A stretch of 64,000 bases of DNA from Petrolisthes cinctipes (GCA_033782935.1 JAWQEG010000623.1:204001-268000), one strand, 5' to 3'. Shown: positions 1-14,545, counted from the first letter of the stretch. A program made the numbers and translations. Notes: generated by a model from the letters alone, not told the origin.

Positions 1-175
1 AATTTTCGGGTGTTTTGAGCCTGAATTTGAGATATAAACGGGTACAGAATATGCATGCACAAATCGACTTTGGGCACCTAAAATATCGATTTTCAGCATG
101 TTTTGGGCATGTATTTTGAAAATACTGTAACACGGAGTAGGCATGTACAGATCGCTTTTGGGACCCAAAAATATT

Positions 176-1340
176 GAATTTTCGGGTGTTTTGAGCCTGA
201 ATTTGAGATATAAACGGGTACAGAAGATGCATGCACATATCGACTTTGGGCACCTAAAATATCGATTTTCAGCATGTTTTGGGCCCATATTTTGAAAAAA
301 ATCTGGTACTGAGTAGGCATGTACAGATCGCTTCTGGGACCCAAAAATATCGAATTTTCGGGTGTTTTGAGCTTGAATTTAGGAAACAAACGGGTACAGA
401 AGATGCATACACATATTGACTTTTGGCACCTTAAACATTGATTTTCAGCATGTTTTGTTCCCATATTCTTAAAAAATTCAAGCACTGAGTAGGCATGTAC
501 AGATCGCTTCTGGGACCCAAAAATATCGAATTTCGATTGTTTTGAGCCTGAATTTGAGATATAAATGGGTACAGAAGATGCATGCACATATCAACTTTGG
601 ACACTTAAAATATCGATTTTTAGCATGTTTTAAGCCTATATTTTATAAATATTCTAACACGGAGTAGGCATGTACAGATCGCTTCTGGGACCCAAAAATA
701 TTGAATTTTCGGGTGGTTTGAGCCTGAATTTGAGATATAAACGGGTACAGAAGATGCATGCACATATCGACTTTGGGAACCCAAAATATCGATTTTTTGC
801 ATGTTTTGGGCCTATATTTTGAAAATATTCTAGCACTGAGAAGGCATGTACAGATCGCTTCTGGGACCCAAAAATATCGAATTTTTGTTTTTTTTTAGCA
901 TGAATTTGGGATAATAACGGATACAGAAGATGCATACACATATTGACTTTGGGCACCTAAAATATAGATTTTCAGCATGTTTTGGGCCTGTATTTTGAAA
1001 ATACTGTAACACGGAGTAGGCATGTACAGATCGCTTTTGGGACCCAAAAATATTGAATTTTCGGGTGTTTTGAGCCTGAATTTGAGATATAAACGGGTAC
1101 AGAAGATGCATGCACATATCGACTTTGGGCACCTAAAATATCGATTTTCAGCATGTTTTGGGCCCATAATTTGAAAAAAATCTAACACTGAGTAGGCATG
1201 TACAGATCGCTTCTGGGACCCAAAAATATCGAATTTTCGGGTGTTTTGAGCTTGAATTTAGGAAACAAACGGGTACAGAAGATGCATACACATATTGACT
1301 TTTGGCACCTTAAACATTGATTTTAACCATGTTTTGGGGC
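176..1340 (+). repeat. Higher-order block A, copy 1 (offset 2990 bp)
   Basis: About 1.16 kb repeated at 3166-4330, an offset of 2990 bp, which is 17 monomers less 2 bp. Shared private features include the shortened GAATTTCGATTG near 520, TTTTATAAATATTC near 651, GAGAAGGCATG near 838 and GGGATAATAACGG near 898. The copies part after the TTTTAACCATG motif near 1324. A few substitutions separate them, such as CTGGTACT against CTAGTACT near 300. Confidence 0.85.
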
Positions 1341-3165
1341 TGTATTTTAAAAATACAATAACACGGAGTAGGCATGTACAGATCTCTTTTTTAACCCAAG
1401 AATATCGAATTTTCGGGTGTTTTGAGCCTGAATTTGAGATATAAACGGGTACAGAAGAGGCATGCACATATAGACTTTGGGCACCCAAAATATCGATTTT
1501 TAGCATGTTTTTGGACTATATTTTGAAAATATTCTAGCACTGAGTAGGCATGTACAGATCGCTTCTGGGACCCAAAAATATCGAATTTTTGTTTTTTTTT
1601 AGCATGAATTTGGGATATAAACGGATACAGAAGATGCATACACATATTGACTTTGGGCACCTAAAATATCGATTTTCAGCATGTTTTGGGCCTGTATTTT
1701 GAAAATACTGTAACACGGAGTAGGCATGTACAGATCTCTTCTGGAACCCAAAAATATCGAATTTTCGGGTGTTTTGAGCTAAAAATTTGAGATATAAACG
1801 GGTACAGAAGATGCATGCACATATCGACTTTGGGCACTTAAATATCGATTTTCAGCATGTTTTGGGCCCATATTTTGAAAAAAATCTAGCACTGAGTAGG
1901 CATGTACAGATCGCTTTTGGGACCCAAAAATATCGAATTTTCGTGTGTTTTGAGCCTGAATTGAGATATAAACGGGTACAGAAGATGCATGCACATATCG
2001 ACTTTGGGCACCTAAAATATCGATTTTTAGCATGTTTTGGGCCGATATTTTGAAAATATTCTAGCACTGAGTAGGCATGTATAGATCGCTTCTGGGACCC
2101 ACAAATATCGAATTTTCGGGTGTTTTGAGTCTGGTTTAGGGATATAAACGGGTAAAGAAGATGCATACACATATTGACTTTGGGCACCTAAAGTATCGAT
2201 TTTCAGCATGTTTTGGGCCTGTATTTTGAAAATACTGTAACACGGAGTAGGCATGTACAGATCGCTTTTGGGACCCAAAACTATTGAAGTTTCGGGTGTT
2301 TTGAGCCTGAATTTGAGATATAAACGGGTACAGAAGATGAATGCACATATCGACTTTCGGCACCTAAAATATCGATTTTCAGCATGTTTTGGGCCCATAT
2401 TTTGATAAAAATCTAGCACTGAGTAGGCATGTACAGATCGCTTCTGGGACCCAAAAATATCGAATTTTCGGGTGTTTTGAGCTTGAATTTAGGAAACAAA
2501 CGGGTACAGAAGATGAATACACATATTGACTTTTGGCACCTTAAACATTGATTTTCAGCATGTTTTGGGCCTGTATTTTGAAAATACTGTAACACGGAGT
2601 AGGCATGTATAGATCGCTTCTGGGACCCACAAATATCGAATTTTCGGGTGTTTTGAGCCTGAATTTGAGATATAAACGGGTACTGAAGATGCATGCACAT
2701 ATCGACTTTGGGCACCCAAAATATCGATTTTTAGCATGTTTTTGGACTATATTTTGAAAATATTCTAGCACTAAGTAGGCATGTACAGATCGCTTCTGGA
2801 ACCCCAAAATATCGAATTTTCGGGTGTTTTGAGCTTAAATTTGAGATATAAACGGGTATAGAAGATGCATGCACATATCGACTTTGGACACTTAAAATAT
2901 CGATTTTTAGCATGTTTTAAGCCAATATTTTGAAAAAATTCTAGCACTGAGTAGGCATGTACAGATCGCTTCTGGGTCCTAAATATATCGAATTTTCGGG
3001 TGTTTTGAGTCTGAATTTTGGATATAAACGGGTACAGAAGATGAATGCAAATATTGACTTTGGGCACCTAAAATATTGATTTTCAGCATGTTTTGGGCCT
3101 TTATTTTGAAAATACTCTAACCCGGAGTAGGCATGTACAGATCGCTTCTGGGATCCACAAATATC

Positions 3166-4330
3166 GAATTTTCGGGTGTTTTGAGCCTGAATTTGAGATA
3201 TAAACGGGTACAGAAGATGCATGCACATATCGACTTTGGGCACCTAAAATATCGATTTTCAGCATGTTTTGGGCCCATATTTTGAAAAAAATCTAGTACT
3301 GAGTAGGCATGTACAGATCGCTTCTGGGACCCAAAAATATCGAATTTTCGGGTGTTTTGAGCTTGAATTTAGGAAACAAACGGGTACAGAAGATGCATAC
3401 ACATATTGACTTTTGGCACCTTAAACATTGATTTTCAGCATGTTTTGTTCCCATATTCTTAAAAAATTCAAGCACTGAGTAGGCATGTACAGATCGCTTC
3501 TGGGACCCAAAAATATCGAATTTCGATTGTTTTGAGCCTGAATTTGAGATATAAATGGGTACAGAAGATGCATGCACATATCAACTTTGGACACTTAAAA
3601 TATCGATTTTTAGCATGTTTTAAGCCTATATTTTATAAATATTCTAACACGGAGTAGGCATGTACAGATCGCTTCTGGGACCCAAAAATATTGAATTTTC
3701 GGGTGGTTTGAGCCTGAATTTGAGATATAAACGGGTACTGAAGATGCATGCACATATCGACTTTGGGAACACAAAATATCGATTTTTAGCATGTTTTGGG
3801 CCTATATTTTGAAAATATTCTAGCACTGAGAAGGCATGTACAGATCGCTTCTGGGACCCAAAAATATCGAATTTTTGTTTTTTTTTAGCATGAATTTGGG
3901 ATAATAACGGATACAGAAGATGCATACACATATTGACTTTGGGCACCTAAAATATAGATTTTCAGCATGTTTTGGGCCTGTATTTTGAAAATACTGTAAC
4001 ACGGAGTAGGCATGTACAGATCGCTTTTGGGACCCAAAAATATTGAATTTTCGGGTGTTTTGAGCCTGAATTTGAGATATAAACGGGTACAGAAGATGCA
4101 TGCACATATCGACTTTGGGCACCTAAAATATCGATTTTCAGCATGTTTTGGGCCCATAATTTGAAAAAAATCTAACACTGAGTAGGCATGTACAGATCGC
4201 TTCTGGGACCCAAAAATATCGAATTTTCGGGTGTTTTCAGCTTGAATTTAGGAAACAAACGGGTACAGAAGATGCATACACATATTGACTTTTGGCACCT
4301 TAAACATTGATTTTAACCATGTTTTGGGCC
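3166..4330 (+). repeat. Higher-order block A, copy 2
   Basis: Second copy of the block at 176-1340, with the same private indels and substitutions in the same order. Differences include ACACAAAATATC against ACCCAAAATATC near 3770 and TTTTTAGC against TTTTTTGC near 3785. Confidence 0.85.
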
Positions 4331-5001
4331 TGTATTTTAAAAATACTCTAGCACTGAGTAGGCATGTACAGATCGCTTCTGGGACCCATAAATATCGAAT
4401 TTTCGGGTTTTTTGAGCCTGAATTTGAGATATAAACGGGTACAGAAGATGCATGCATATATCGACTTTGGGCACCTAAAATATCGATTTTTAGCATGTTT
4501 TGTTCCCATATTCTTAAAAAATTCTAGCACTGAGTAGGCATGTACAGATCGCTTCTGGGACCCAAAAATATCGAATTTTCGGGTGTTTTGAGCATGAATT
4601 TGAGATATAAACGGGTACAGAAGATGCATGCACATATCGACTTTGGGCACCCAAAATATCGATTTTTAGCATGTTTTAGGCCTATATTTTGAAAATATTC
4701 TAGCACTGAGTAGGCATGTACAGATCGCTTCTGGAACCCAAAAATATTGAATTTTCCGGGTTTTTGAGCCTGAATTTGGGATTTAAACGGATAAAGAAGA
4801 TGCATACACATATTGACTTAGGCACCTAAAATATCGATTTTCAGCATGTTTTGGGCCTGTATTTTGAAAATACTGTAACACGGAGTAGGCATGTACAGAT
4901 CGCTTTTGGGACCCAAAAATATCGAATTTTCGGGTGTTTTGAGCCTGAATTTGAGATATAAACGGGTACAGAAGATGCATGCACATATCGACTTTGGGCA
5001 C
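4288..5001 (+). repeat. Higher-order block B, copy 1 (offset 2640 bp)
   Basis: 714 bp repeated at 6928-7641, an offset of exactly 15 monomers. Shared marks are TTTTAACCATG, GACCCATAAATATC, the TTCCCATATTCTTAAAAAATTC stretch and ATTGACTTAGGCACC (one G short). I saw three single-base differences. Confidence 0.85.
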
Positions 5002-6900
5002 CCAAAATATCGATTTTTTAGCATGTTTTGGGCCTATATTTTGAAAATATTCTAGCACTGAGTAGGCATGTATACATCGCTTCTGGGACCCACAAATATC
5101 GAATTTTCGGGTGTTTTGAGCCTGAATTTGAGATATAAACGGGTACTGAAGATGCATGCACATATCGACTTTGGGCACCCAAAATATCGATTTTTAGCAT
5201 GTTTTTGGACTATATTTTGAAAATATTCTAGCACTGAGTAAGCATGTACAGATCGCTTCTGGGTCCTAAATGTATCGAATTTTCGGGTGTTTTGAGTCTG
5301 AATTTTGGATATAAACGGGTACAGAAGATGAATGCAAATATTGACTTTGGGCACCTAAAATATTGATTTTCAGCATGTTTTGGGCCTGTATTTTGAAAAT
5401 ACTCTAACCCGGAGTAGGTATGTACAGATCGCTTCTGGGACCCACAAATATCGAATTTTCGGGTGTTTTGAGCCTGATTTTGAGATATAAACGGGTACAG
5501 AATATGCATGCACATATCGACTTTGGGCACCTAAAATATTGATTTTCAGCATGTTTTGTTCCCATATTCTTAAAAAATTCTAGCACTGAGTAGGCATGTA
5601 CAGATCGCTTCTGGGACCCAAAAATATCGAATTTTCGGGTGTTTTGAGCCTGAATTTGATATATAAATGGGTACAGAAGATGCATGCACATATCGACTTT
5701 GGACACTTAAAATATCGATTTTTAGCATGTTTTAAGCCTATATTTTGAAAACATTCTAACACGGAGTAGGCATGTACAGATCGCTTCTGGGACCCAAAAA
5801 TATTGAATTTTCGGGTGTTTTGAGCCTGAATTTGAGATATAAACGGGTACTGAAGATGCATGCACATATCGACTTTGGGCACCCAAAATATCGATTTTTA
5901 GCATGTTTTGGGGCTATATTTTGAAAATATTCTAGCACTGAGTAGGCATGTACAGATCGCTTCTGGGACCCAAAAATAACGAATTTCTGTTTTTTTTTAG
6001 CATGAATTTAGGATATAAACGGATACAGAAGATGCATACACATATTGACTTTGGGCACCTTAAATATCGATTTTCAGCATGTTTTGGGCCTGTATTTTGA
6101 AAATACTGTAACACGGATTAGGCATGTACAGATCGCTTTTGGGACCCAAAAATATTGAATTTTCGGGTGATTTGAGCCTGAATTTGAGATATAAACGGGT
6201 ACAGAAGATGTATGCACATATCGACTTTGGGCACCTAAAATATCGATTTTCAGCATGTTTTGGGCCCATATTTTGAAAAAAATCTAGCACTGAGTAGGCA
6301 TGTACGGATCGCTTCTGGGACCCAAAAATATCGAATTTTCGGGTGTTTTGAGCCTGAATTTTGGAAACAAATGGGTACAGAAAATGCATACACATATTGA
6401 CTTTAGGCACCTAAAATATTGATTTTCAGCATGTTTTGGGGCTGTATTTTAAAAATACTCTAACATGGAGTAGGCATGTACAGATCTCTTCTGGAACCCA
6501 AGAATATCGAATTTTCGGGTGTTTTGAGCCTGAATTTGAGATATAAACGGGTACAGAAGAGGCATACACATATCGACTTTGGGCACCTAAAATATCGATT
6601 TTCAGCATGTTTTGGGCTCATATTTTGAAAATATTCTAGCACTGAGTAGGCATGTACAGATCGCTTCTAGGACCCTCAAAAATCGAATTTTCGGATGTTT
6701 TGAGTCTGATTTTGGGATATAAACGGGTACAGAAGATGAATGCAAATATTGACTTTGGGCACCTAAAATATTGATTTTCAGCATGTTTTAGGCCTGTATT
6801 TTGAAAATACTCTAACACGGAGTAGGCATGTACAGATCTCTTCTGGAACCCAAAAATATCGAATTTTCGGGTGTTTTGAGCTTAAATTTGAGATATAAAC
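4970..6900 (+). repeat. Higher-order block C, copy 1 (11 monomers)
   Basis: About 1.93 kb repeated at 8138-10420. The left part (4970-6232) matches 8138-9400 at an offset of 3168 bp (18 monomers). The right part (6233-6900) matches 9753-10420 at 3520 bp (20 monomers). This copy therefore lacks two monomers present in the other. Shared marks include GTATACATCGC, CTAAATGTATCG, AAAATAACGAATTTCTG and ACGGATTAGG. Confidence 0.85.
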
Positions 6901-6927
6901 GGGTACTGAAGATGCATGCACATATCG

Positions 6928-7641
6928 ACTTTTGGCACCTTAAACATTGATTTTAACCATGTTTTGGGCCTGTATTTTAAAAATACTCTAGCACTGAGTA
7001 GGCATGTACAGATCGCTTCTGGGACCCATAAATATCGAATTTTCGGGTTTTTTGAGCCTGAATTTGAGATATAAACGGGTACAGAAGATGCATGCACATA
7101 TCGACTTTGGGCACCTAAAATATCGATTTTTAGCATGTTTTGTTCCCATATTCTTAAAAAATTCTAGCACTGAGTAGGCATGTACAGATCGCTTCTGGGA
7201 CCCAAAAATATCGAATTTTCGGGTGTTTTGAGCATGAATTTGAGATATAAACGGGTACAGAAGATGCATGCACATATCGACTTTGGGCACCCAAAATATC
7301 GATTTTTAGCATGTTTTAGGCCTATATTTTGAAAATATTCTAGCACTGAGTAGGCATGTACAGATCGCTTCTGGAACCCAAAAATATTGAATTTTCGGGG
7401 TTTTTGAGCCTGAATTTGAGATTTAAACGGATAAAGAAGATGCATACACATATTGACTTAGGCACCTAAAATATCGATTTTCAGCATGTTTTGGGCCTGT
7501 ATTTTGAAAATACTGTAACACGGAGTAGGCATGTACAGATCGCTTTTGGGACCCAAAAATATCGAATTTTCGGGTGTTTTGAGCCTGAATTTGAGATATA
7601 AACGGGTACAGAAGATGCATGCACATATCGACTTTGGGCAC
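6928..7641 (+). repeat. Higher-order block B, copy 2
   Basis: Second copy of the block at 4288-5001. It diverges at its right edge, where CACCCAAAATATC in copy 1 is CACCTAAAATATC here. Confidence 0.85.
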
Positions 7642-8137
7642 CTAAAATATCGATTTTCAGCATGTTTTGGGCCCATATTTTGAAAAAAATCTAGCACTGA
7701 GTAGGCATGTACGGATCGCTTCTGGGACCCAAAAATATCGTATTTTCGGGTGTTTTGAGCCAGAATTTTGGAAACAAACGGGTACAGAAGATGCATACAC
7801 ATATTGACTTTGGGCACCTAAAATATTGATTTTCAGCATGTTTTGGGGCTGTATTTTAAAAATACTCTAACACGGAGTAGGCATGTACAGATCTCTTCTG
7901 GAACTCGAAAATATCGAATTTTCGGGTGTTTTGAGCCTGAATTTGAGATATAAACGGGTACAGAAGATGCATGCACATATAGACTATGGACACTTAAAAT
8001 ATCGATTTTTAGCATGTTTTAAGCCTATATTTTGATAACATTCTAGGACGGAGTAGGTATGTACAGATCGCTTCTGGGACCCAAAAATATTGAATTTTCG
8101 GGTGTTTTGAGCCTGAATTAGAGATATAAACTGGTAC

Positions 8138-10420
8138 TGAAGATGCATGCACATATCGACTTTGGGCACCCAAAATATCGATTTTTTAGCATGTTTTGGG
8201 CCTATATTTTGAAAATATTCTAGCACTGAGTAGGCATGTATACATCGCTTCTGGGACCCACAAATATCGAATTTTCGGGTGTTTTGAGCCTGAATTTGAG
8301 ATATAAACGGGTACTGAAGATGCATGCACATATCGACTTTGGGCACCCAAAATATCGATTTTTAGCATGTTTTTGGACTATATTTTGAAAATATTCTAGC
8401 ACTGAGTAAGCATGTACAGATCGCTTCTGGGTCCTAAATGTATCGAATTTTCGGGTGTTTTGAGTCTGAATTTTGGATATAAACGGGTACAGAAGATGAA
8501 TGCAAATATTGACTTTGGGCACCTAAAATATTGATTTTCAGCATGTTTTGGGCCTGTATTTTGAAAATACTCTAACCCGGAGTAGGTATGTACAGATCGC
8601 TTCTGGGACCCACAAATATCGAATTTTCGGGTGTTTTGAGCCTGAATTTGAGATATAAACGGGTACAGAATATGCATGCACATATCGACTTTGGGCACCT
8701 AAAATATTGATTTTCAGCATGTTTTGTTCCCATATTCTTAAAAAATTCTAGCACTGAGTAGGCATGTACAGATCGCTTCTGGGACCCAAAAATATCGAAT
8801 TTTCGGGTGTTTTGAGCCTGAATTTGATATATAAATGGGTACAGAAGATGCATGCACATATCGACTTTGGACACTTAAAATATCGATTTTTAGCATGTTT
8901 TAAGCCTATATTTTGAAAACATTCTAACACGGAGTAGGCATGTACAGATCGCTTCTGGGACCCAAAAATATTGAATTTTCGGGTGTTTTGAGCCTGAATT
9001 TGAGATATAAACGGGTACTGAAGATGCATGCACATATCGACTTTGGGCACCCAAAATATCGATTTTTAGCATGTTTTGGGGCTATATTTTGAAAATATTC
9101 TAGCACTGAGTAGGCATGTACAGATCGCTTCTGGGACCCAAAAATAACGAATTTCTGTTTTTTTTTAGCATGAATTTAGGATATAAACGGATACAGAAGA
9201 TGCATACACATATTGACTTTGGGCACCTTAAATATCGATTTTCAGCATGTTTTGGGCCTGTATTTTGAAAATACTGTAACACGGATTAGGCATGTACAGA
9301 TCGCTTTTGGGACCCAAAAATATTGAATTTTCGGGTGATTTGAGCCTGAATTTGAGATATAAACGGGTACAGAAGATGCATGCACATATCGACTTTGGGC
9401 ACCCAAAATATCGATTTTTAGCATGTTTTGGGCCCATATATTGAAAATATTCTAGCACTGAGTAGGCATGTACAGATCGCTTCTGGAACCCAAAAATATT
9501 GAATTTTCGGGGTTTTTGAGCCTGAATTTGGGATATAAACGGATACAGAAGATGCATACACATATTGTCTTTGGGCACCTAAAATATCGATTTTAAGCAT
9601 GTTTTGGGCCTGTATTCTGAAAATACTGTAACACGGAGTAGGCATGTACAGATCGCTTTTGGGACCCAAAAATATCGAATTTTGGTGTTTTTTGAGCCTG
9701 AATTTGAGATATAAACGGGTACAGAAGATGCATGCACATATCGACTTTGGGCACCTAAAATATCGATTTTCAGCATGTTTTGGGCCCATATTTTGAAAAA
9801 AATCTAGCACTGAGTAGGCATGTACGGATCGCTTCTGGGACCCAAAAATATCGAATTTTCGGGTGTTTTGAGCCTGAATTTTGGAAACAAATGGGTACAG
9901 AAAATGCATACACATATTGACTTTAGGCACCTAAAATATTGATTTTCAGCATGTTTTGGGGCTGTATTTTAAAAATACTCTAACATAGAGTAGGCATGTA
10001 CAGATCTCTTCTGGAACCCAAGAATATCGAATTTTCGGGTGTTTTGAGCCTGAATTTGAGATATAAACGGGTACAGAAGAGTCATACACATATCGACTTT
10101 GGGCACCTAAAATATCGATTTTCAGCATGTTTTGGGCTCATATTTTGAAAATATTCTAGCACTGAGTAGGCATGTACAGATCGCTTCTAGGACCCTCAAA
10201 AATCGAATTTTCGGATGTTTTGAGTCTGATTTTGGGATATAAACGGGTACAGAAGATGAATGCAAATATTGACTTTGGGCACCTAAAATATTGATTTTCA
10301 GCATGTTTTGGGCCTGTATTTTGAAAATACTCTAACACGGAGTAGGCATGTACAGATCTCTTCTGGACCCCAAAAATATCGAATTTTCGGGTGTTTTGAG
10401 CTTAAATTTGAGATATAAAC
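8138..10420 (+). repeat. Higher-order block C, copy 2 (13 monomers)
   Basis: Second copy of 4970-6900, with two extra monomers (about 9401-9752) in the middle. The marks GTATACATCGC, CTAAATGTATCG and ACGGATTAGG occur in the same order, and so does the TTCTAGGACCCTCAAAAATCG variant near 10186 (copy 1 near 6666). Confidence 0.85.
9401..9752 (+). repeat. Two-monomer indel inside block C
   Basis: 352 bp present here and absent between 6232 and 6233 of the sister copy. Its length equals one type 1 plus type 2 dimer, as expected for unequal exchange in register. It carries ATATTGTCTTTGGG and a shifted TTTTGGTGTTTTTTGAGCC variant not seen in the sister copy. Confidence 0.7.
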
Positions 10421-13400
10421 AGGTACAGAAAATGCATGCACATATCGACTTTGGGCATCTAAAATATCAATTTTCAGTATGTTTTGGGCCCATATTTTGA
10501 AAAAAATCTAGCACTGAGTAGGCATGTACAGATCGCTTCTGGGACCCAAAAATATCGAATTTTCGGGTGTTTTGAGCCTGAATTTGGGAAACAAACGGGT
10601 ACAGAAGATGCATACACATATTGACTTTGGGCACCTAAAATATTGATTTTCAGCATGTTTTGGGCCTGTATATTGACAATACTGTAACACGGATTAGGCA
10701 TGTACAGATCGCTTTTGGGCCCCAAAAATATCGAATTTTCAGGTGTTTTGAGCCTGAATTTGAGATATAAACGGGTACAGAAGATGCATGCACATATCGA
10801 CTTTGGGCACCTAAGATATCGATTTTTAGCATGTTTTGGGCCCAAATTTTGAAAAAATTCTAGCACTGAGTAGGCATGTACAGATCGCTTTTGGGACCTA
10901 AATATATCGAATTTTCGGGTTTTTGAGTCTGAATTTTGGATATAAACGGGTACAGAAGATGAATGCAAATATTGACTTTGGGCACCTAAAATATTGATTT
11001 TCAGCATGTTTTGGGCCTGTATTTTGAAAATACTCTAACCCGGAGTAGGCATGTACAGATCGCTTCTGGGACCCACAAATATCGAATTTTCGAGTTTTTT
11101 GAGCCTAAATTTGAGATATAAACGGGTACAGAATATGCATGCACATATCGACTTTGGGCACCCAAAATATCGATTTTTAGCATGTTTTGGGCATATATTT
11201 TGAAAATATTCTAGCACTGAGTAGGCATGTACAGATCGCTTCTGGGACCCAAAAATATCGAATTTTTGTTTTTTTTTAGCATGAATTTGGGATATAAACG
11301 GATACAGAAGATGCATACACATATTGACTTTGGGCACCTAAAATATCGATTTTCAGCATGTTTTGGGCCTGTATTTTGAAAATACTGTAACACGGAGTAG
11401 GCATGTACAGATCGCTTTTGGGACCCAAAAATATTGAATTTTCGGGTGTTTTGAGCCTGAATTTGAGATATAAACGGGTACAGAAGATCCATGCACATAT
11501 CGACTTTGGGCACCTAAAATATCGATTTTCAGCATGTTTTGGGCCCATATTTTGAAAAAAATCTAGCACTGAGTAGGCATGTACAGATCGCTTCTGGGAC
11601 CCAAAAATATCGAATTTTCGGGTGTTTTGAGCTTGAATTTTGGAAACAAACGGGTACAGAAGATGCATACACATATTGACTTTTGGCACCTTAAACATTG
11701 ATTTTCAGCATGTTTTGGGCCTGTATTTTGAAAATACTCTAACACGGAGTAGGCATGTACAGATCGCTTTTGGGACACAAAAATATCGAATTTTCGGGTG
11801 TTTTGAGCCTGAATTTGAGATATTAACGGGTACAGAAGATGCATGCACATATCGACTTTGGGAACATAAAATATCGATTTTCAGCATGTTTTGGGCTCAT
11901 ATTTTGAAAATATTCTAGCACTGAGTAGGCATGTACAGATCGTTTCTGGGACCCAAAAATAGAGAATTTTCGGGTGTTTTGAGCCTGAATTTGAGATATA
12001 AACGGGTATAGACGATACATGCACATATTGACTTTGGGCACCTAAAATATCGATTTTCAGCATGTTTTGGGCCTGTATTTTGAAAATACTGTAACATGGA
12101 GTAGGCATGTACAGATCGCTTTTGGGACCCAAAAATATCGAATTTTCGGGTGTTTTGAGCCTGAATTTGAGATATAAACGGGTACAGAAGATGAATGCAC
12201 ATATCGACTTTGGGCACCTAAAATATCGATTTTCAGCATGTTTTGGGCCCATATTTTGAAAATATTCTAGCACTGAGTAGGCATGTACAGATCGCTTCTG
12301 GGACCCAAAAATATCGAATTTTCGGGTGTTTTGAGCTTGAATTTTGGAAACAAACGGGTACAGAAGATGCATACACATATTGACTTTGGGCACCTAAAAT
12401 ATAGATTTTCAGCATGTTTTGGGGCTGTATTTTAAAAATACTCTAACACGGAGTAGGCATGTACAGATCTCTTCTCCAACCCAAAAATATCGAATTTTCG
12501 GGTGTTTTGAGCCTGAATTTGAGATATAAACGGGTAAAGAAGATGCATGCACATATCGACTATGGACACTTAAAATATCGATTTTTAGCATGTTTTAAGC
12601 CTATATTTTGATAACATTCTATGACGGAGTAGGCATGTACAGATTGCTTCTGGGACCGAAAAATATTGAATTTTCGGGTGTTTTGAGCCTGAATTTGAGA
12701 TATAAACGGGTACTGAAGATGCATGCACATATCGACTTTGGGCACCCAAAATATCGATTTTTAGCATGTTTTGGGCCTATATTTTGAAAATATTCTAGCA
12801 ATGAGTAGGTATGTAGAGATCGCTTCTGGGACCCAAAAATATCGAATTTTCGGGTGTTTTGAGCCTGAATTTGAGATATAAACGGGTACTGAAGATGCAT
12901 GCACATATCGACTTTGGGCACCCAAAATATCGATTTTTAGCATGTTTTTGGACTATATTTTGAAAATATTCTAGTACTAAGTAGGCATGTACAGATCGCT
13001 TCTGGAACCCAAAAATATCGAATTTTCGGGTGTTTTGAGCTTAAATTTGAGATATAAACGGGTACAGAAGATGCATGCACATATCGACTTTGGACACTTA
13101 AAATATCGATTTTTAGCATGTTTTAAGCCTATATTTTGAAAAATTCTAGCACTGAGTAGGCATGTACAGATCGCTTCTGGGACCCAAAAATATTGAATTT
13201 TCGGGTGTTTTGAGTCTGAATTTTGGATATAAACGGGTACAGAAGATGAATGCAAATATTGACTTTGGGCACCTAAAATATTGATTTTCAGCATGATTTG
13301 GGCCTGTATTTTGAAAATACTCTAACCCGGAGTAGGCATGTACAGATCACTTCTGGGATCCACAAATATCGAATTTTCGGGTGTTTTGAGCCTGAATTTG

Positions 13401-14545
13401 AGATATAAACGGGTACAGAATATGCATGCACATATCGACTTTGGGCACCTAAAATATCGATTTTCAGCATGTTTTGGGCCTGTATTTTGAAAATACTGTA
13501 ACACGGAGTATTCATGTACAGATCGCTTTTGGGACCCAAAAATATTGAATTTTCGGGTGTTTTGAGCCTGAATTTGAGATATAAACGGGTACAGAAGATG
13601 CATGCACATATCGACTTTGGGCACCTAAAATATCGATTTTCAGCATGTTTTGGGCCCATATTTTGAAAAAAATCTAGTACTGAGTAGGCATGTACAGATC
13701 GCTTCTGGGACCCAAAAATATCGAATTTTCGGGTGTTTTGAGCTTGAATTTAGGAAACAAACGGGTACAGAAGATGCATACACATATTGACTTTTGGAAC
13801 CTTAAACATTGATTTACAGCATGTTTTGGGCCTGTATTTTGAAAATACTCTAACAAGGAGTAGGCATGTACAGATCGCTTCTGGGACCAAAAAATATCGA
13901 ATTTTCGATTGTTTTGAGCCTGAATTTGAGATATAAATGGGTACAGAAGATGCATGCACATATCGACTTTGGACACTTAAAATATCGATTTTTAGCATGT
14001 TTTTGGACTATATTTTTAAAATATTCTAGCACTGAGTAGGCATGTACAGATCGCTTCTGGAACCCAAAAATATTGAATTTTCGGGGTTTTTGAGCCTGAA
14101 TTTGGGATATAAACGGATAAAGAAGATGCATACACATATTGACTTTGGGCACCTAAAATATCGATTTTCAGCATGTTTTGGGCCTGTATTTTGAAAATAC
14201 TGTAACACGGAGTAGGCATGTACAGATCGCTTTTGTGACCCAAAAATATCGAATTTTCGGGTGTTTTGAGCCTGAATTTGAGATATAAACGGGTACAGAA
14301 GATGCATTCACATATCGACTTTGGGCACCTAAAATATCGATTTTCAGCATATTTTGGGCCCATATTTTGAAAAAAATCTAGCACTGAGTAGGCATGTACG
14401 GATCGCTTCTGGGACCCAAAAATATCGAATTTTCGGGTGTTTTGAGCCTGAATTTTGGAAACAAACGGGTACAGAAGATGCATACACATATTGACTTTGG
14501 GCACCTAAAATATTGATTTTCAGCATGTTTTGGGACTGTATTTTA
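10420..14545 (+). repeat. Satellite stretch with no strong nearby duplicate
   Basis: About 23 monomers in which I did not find a long neighbouring copy of high identity. Individual monomers resemble those in block A and those near 2640-3230. The right end (about 13990-14545) is repeated at 17858-18412 at an offset of 3868 bp, which is 22 monomers less 4 bp; the TTTTGTGACCC mark (near 14233 and 18101) is shared. Confidence 0.6.

Noticed and set aside
1787..2053. Plus-strand reading frames of 60-95 codons
   Set aside because: They are chance openings across one or two monomers caused by small indels, with the same repeated peptide and no coding signature.
10474..11007. Minus-strand reading frame of 177 codons, and hundreds of similar frames of 60-170 codons
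   Set aside because: The frames repeat every 176 bp with the same peptide because the satellite lacks stops in part of its minus-strand frames. As 176 is not a multiple of 3, the frame rotates every monomer and indels shift it freely. There is no start context, codon bias or domain.
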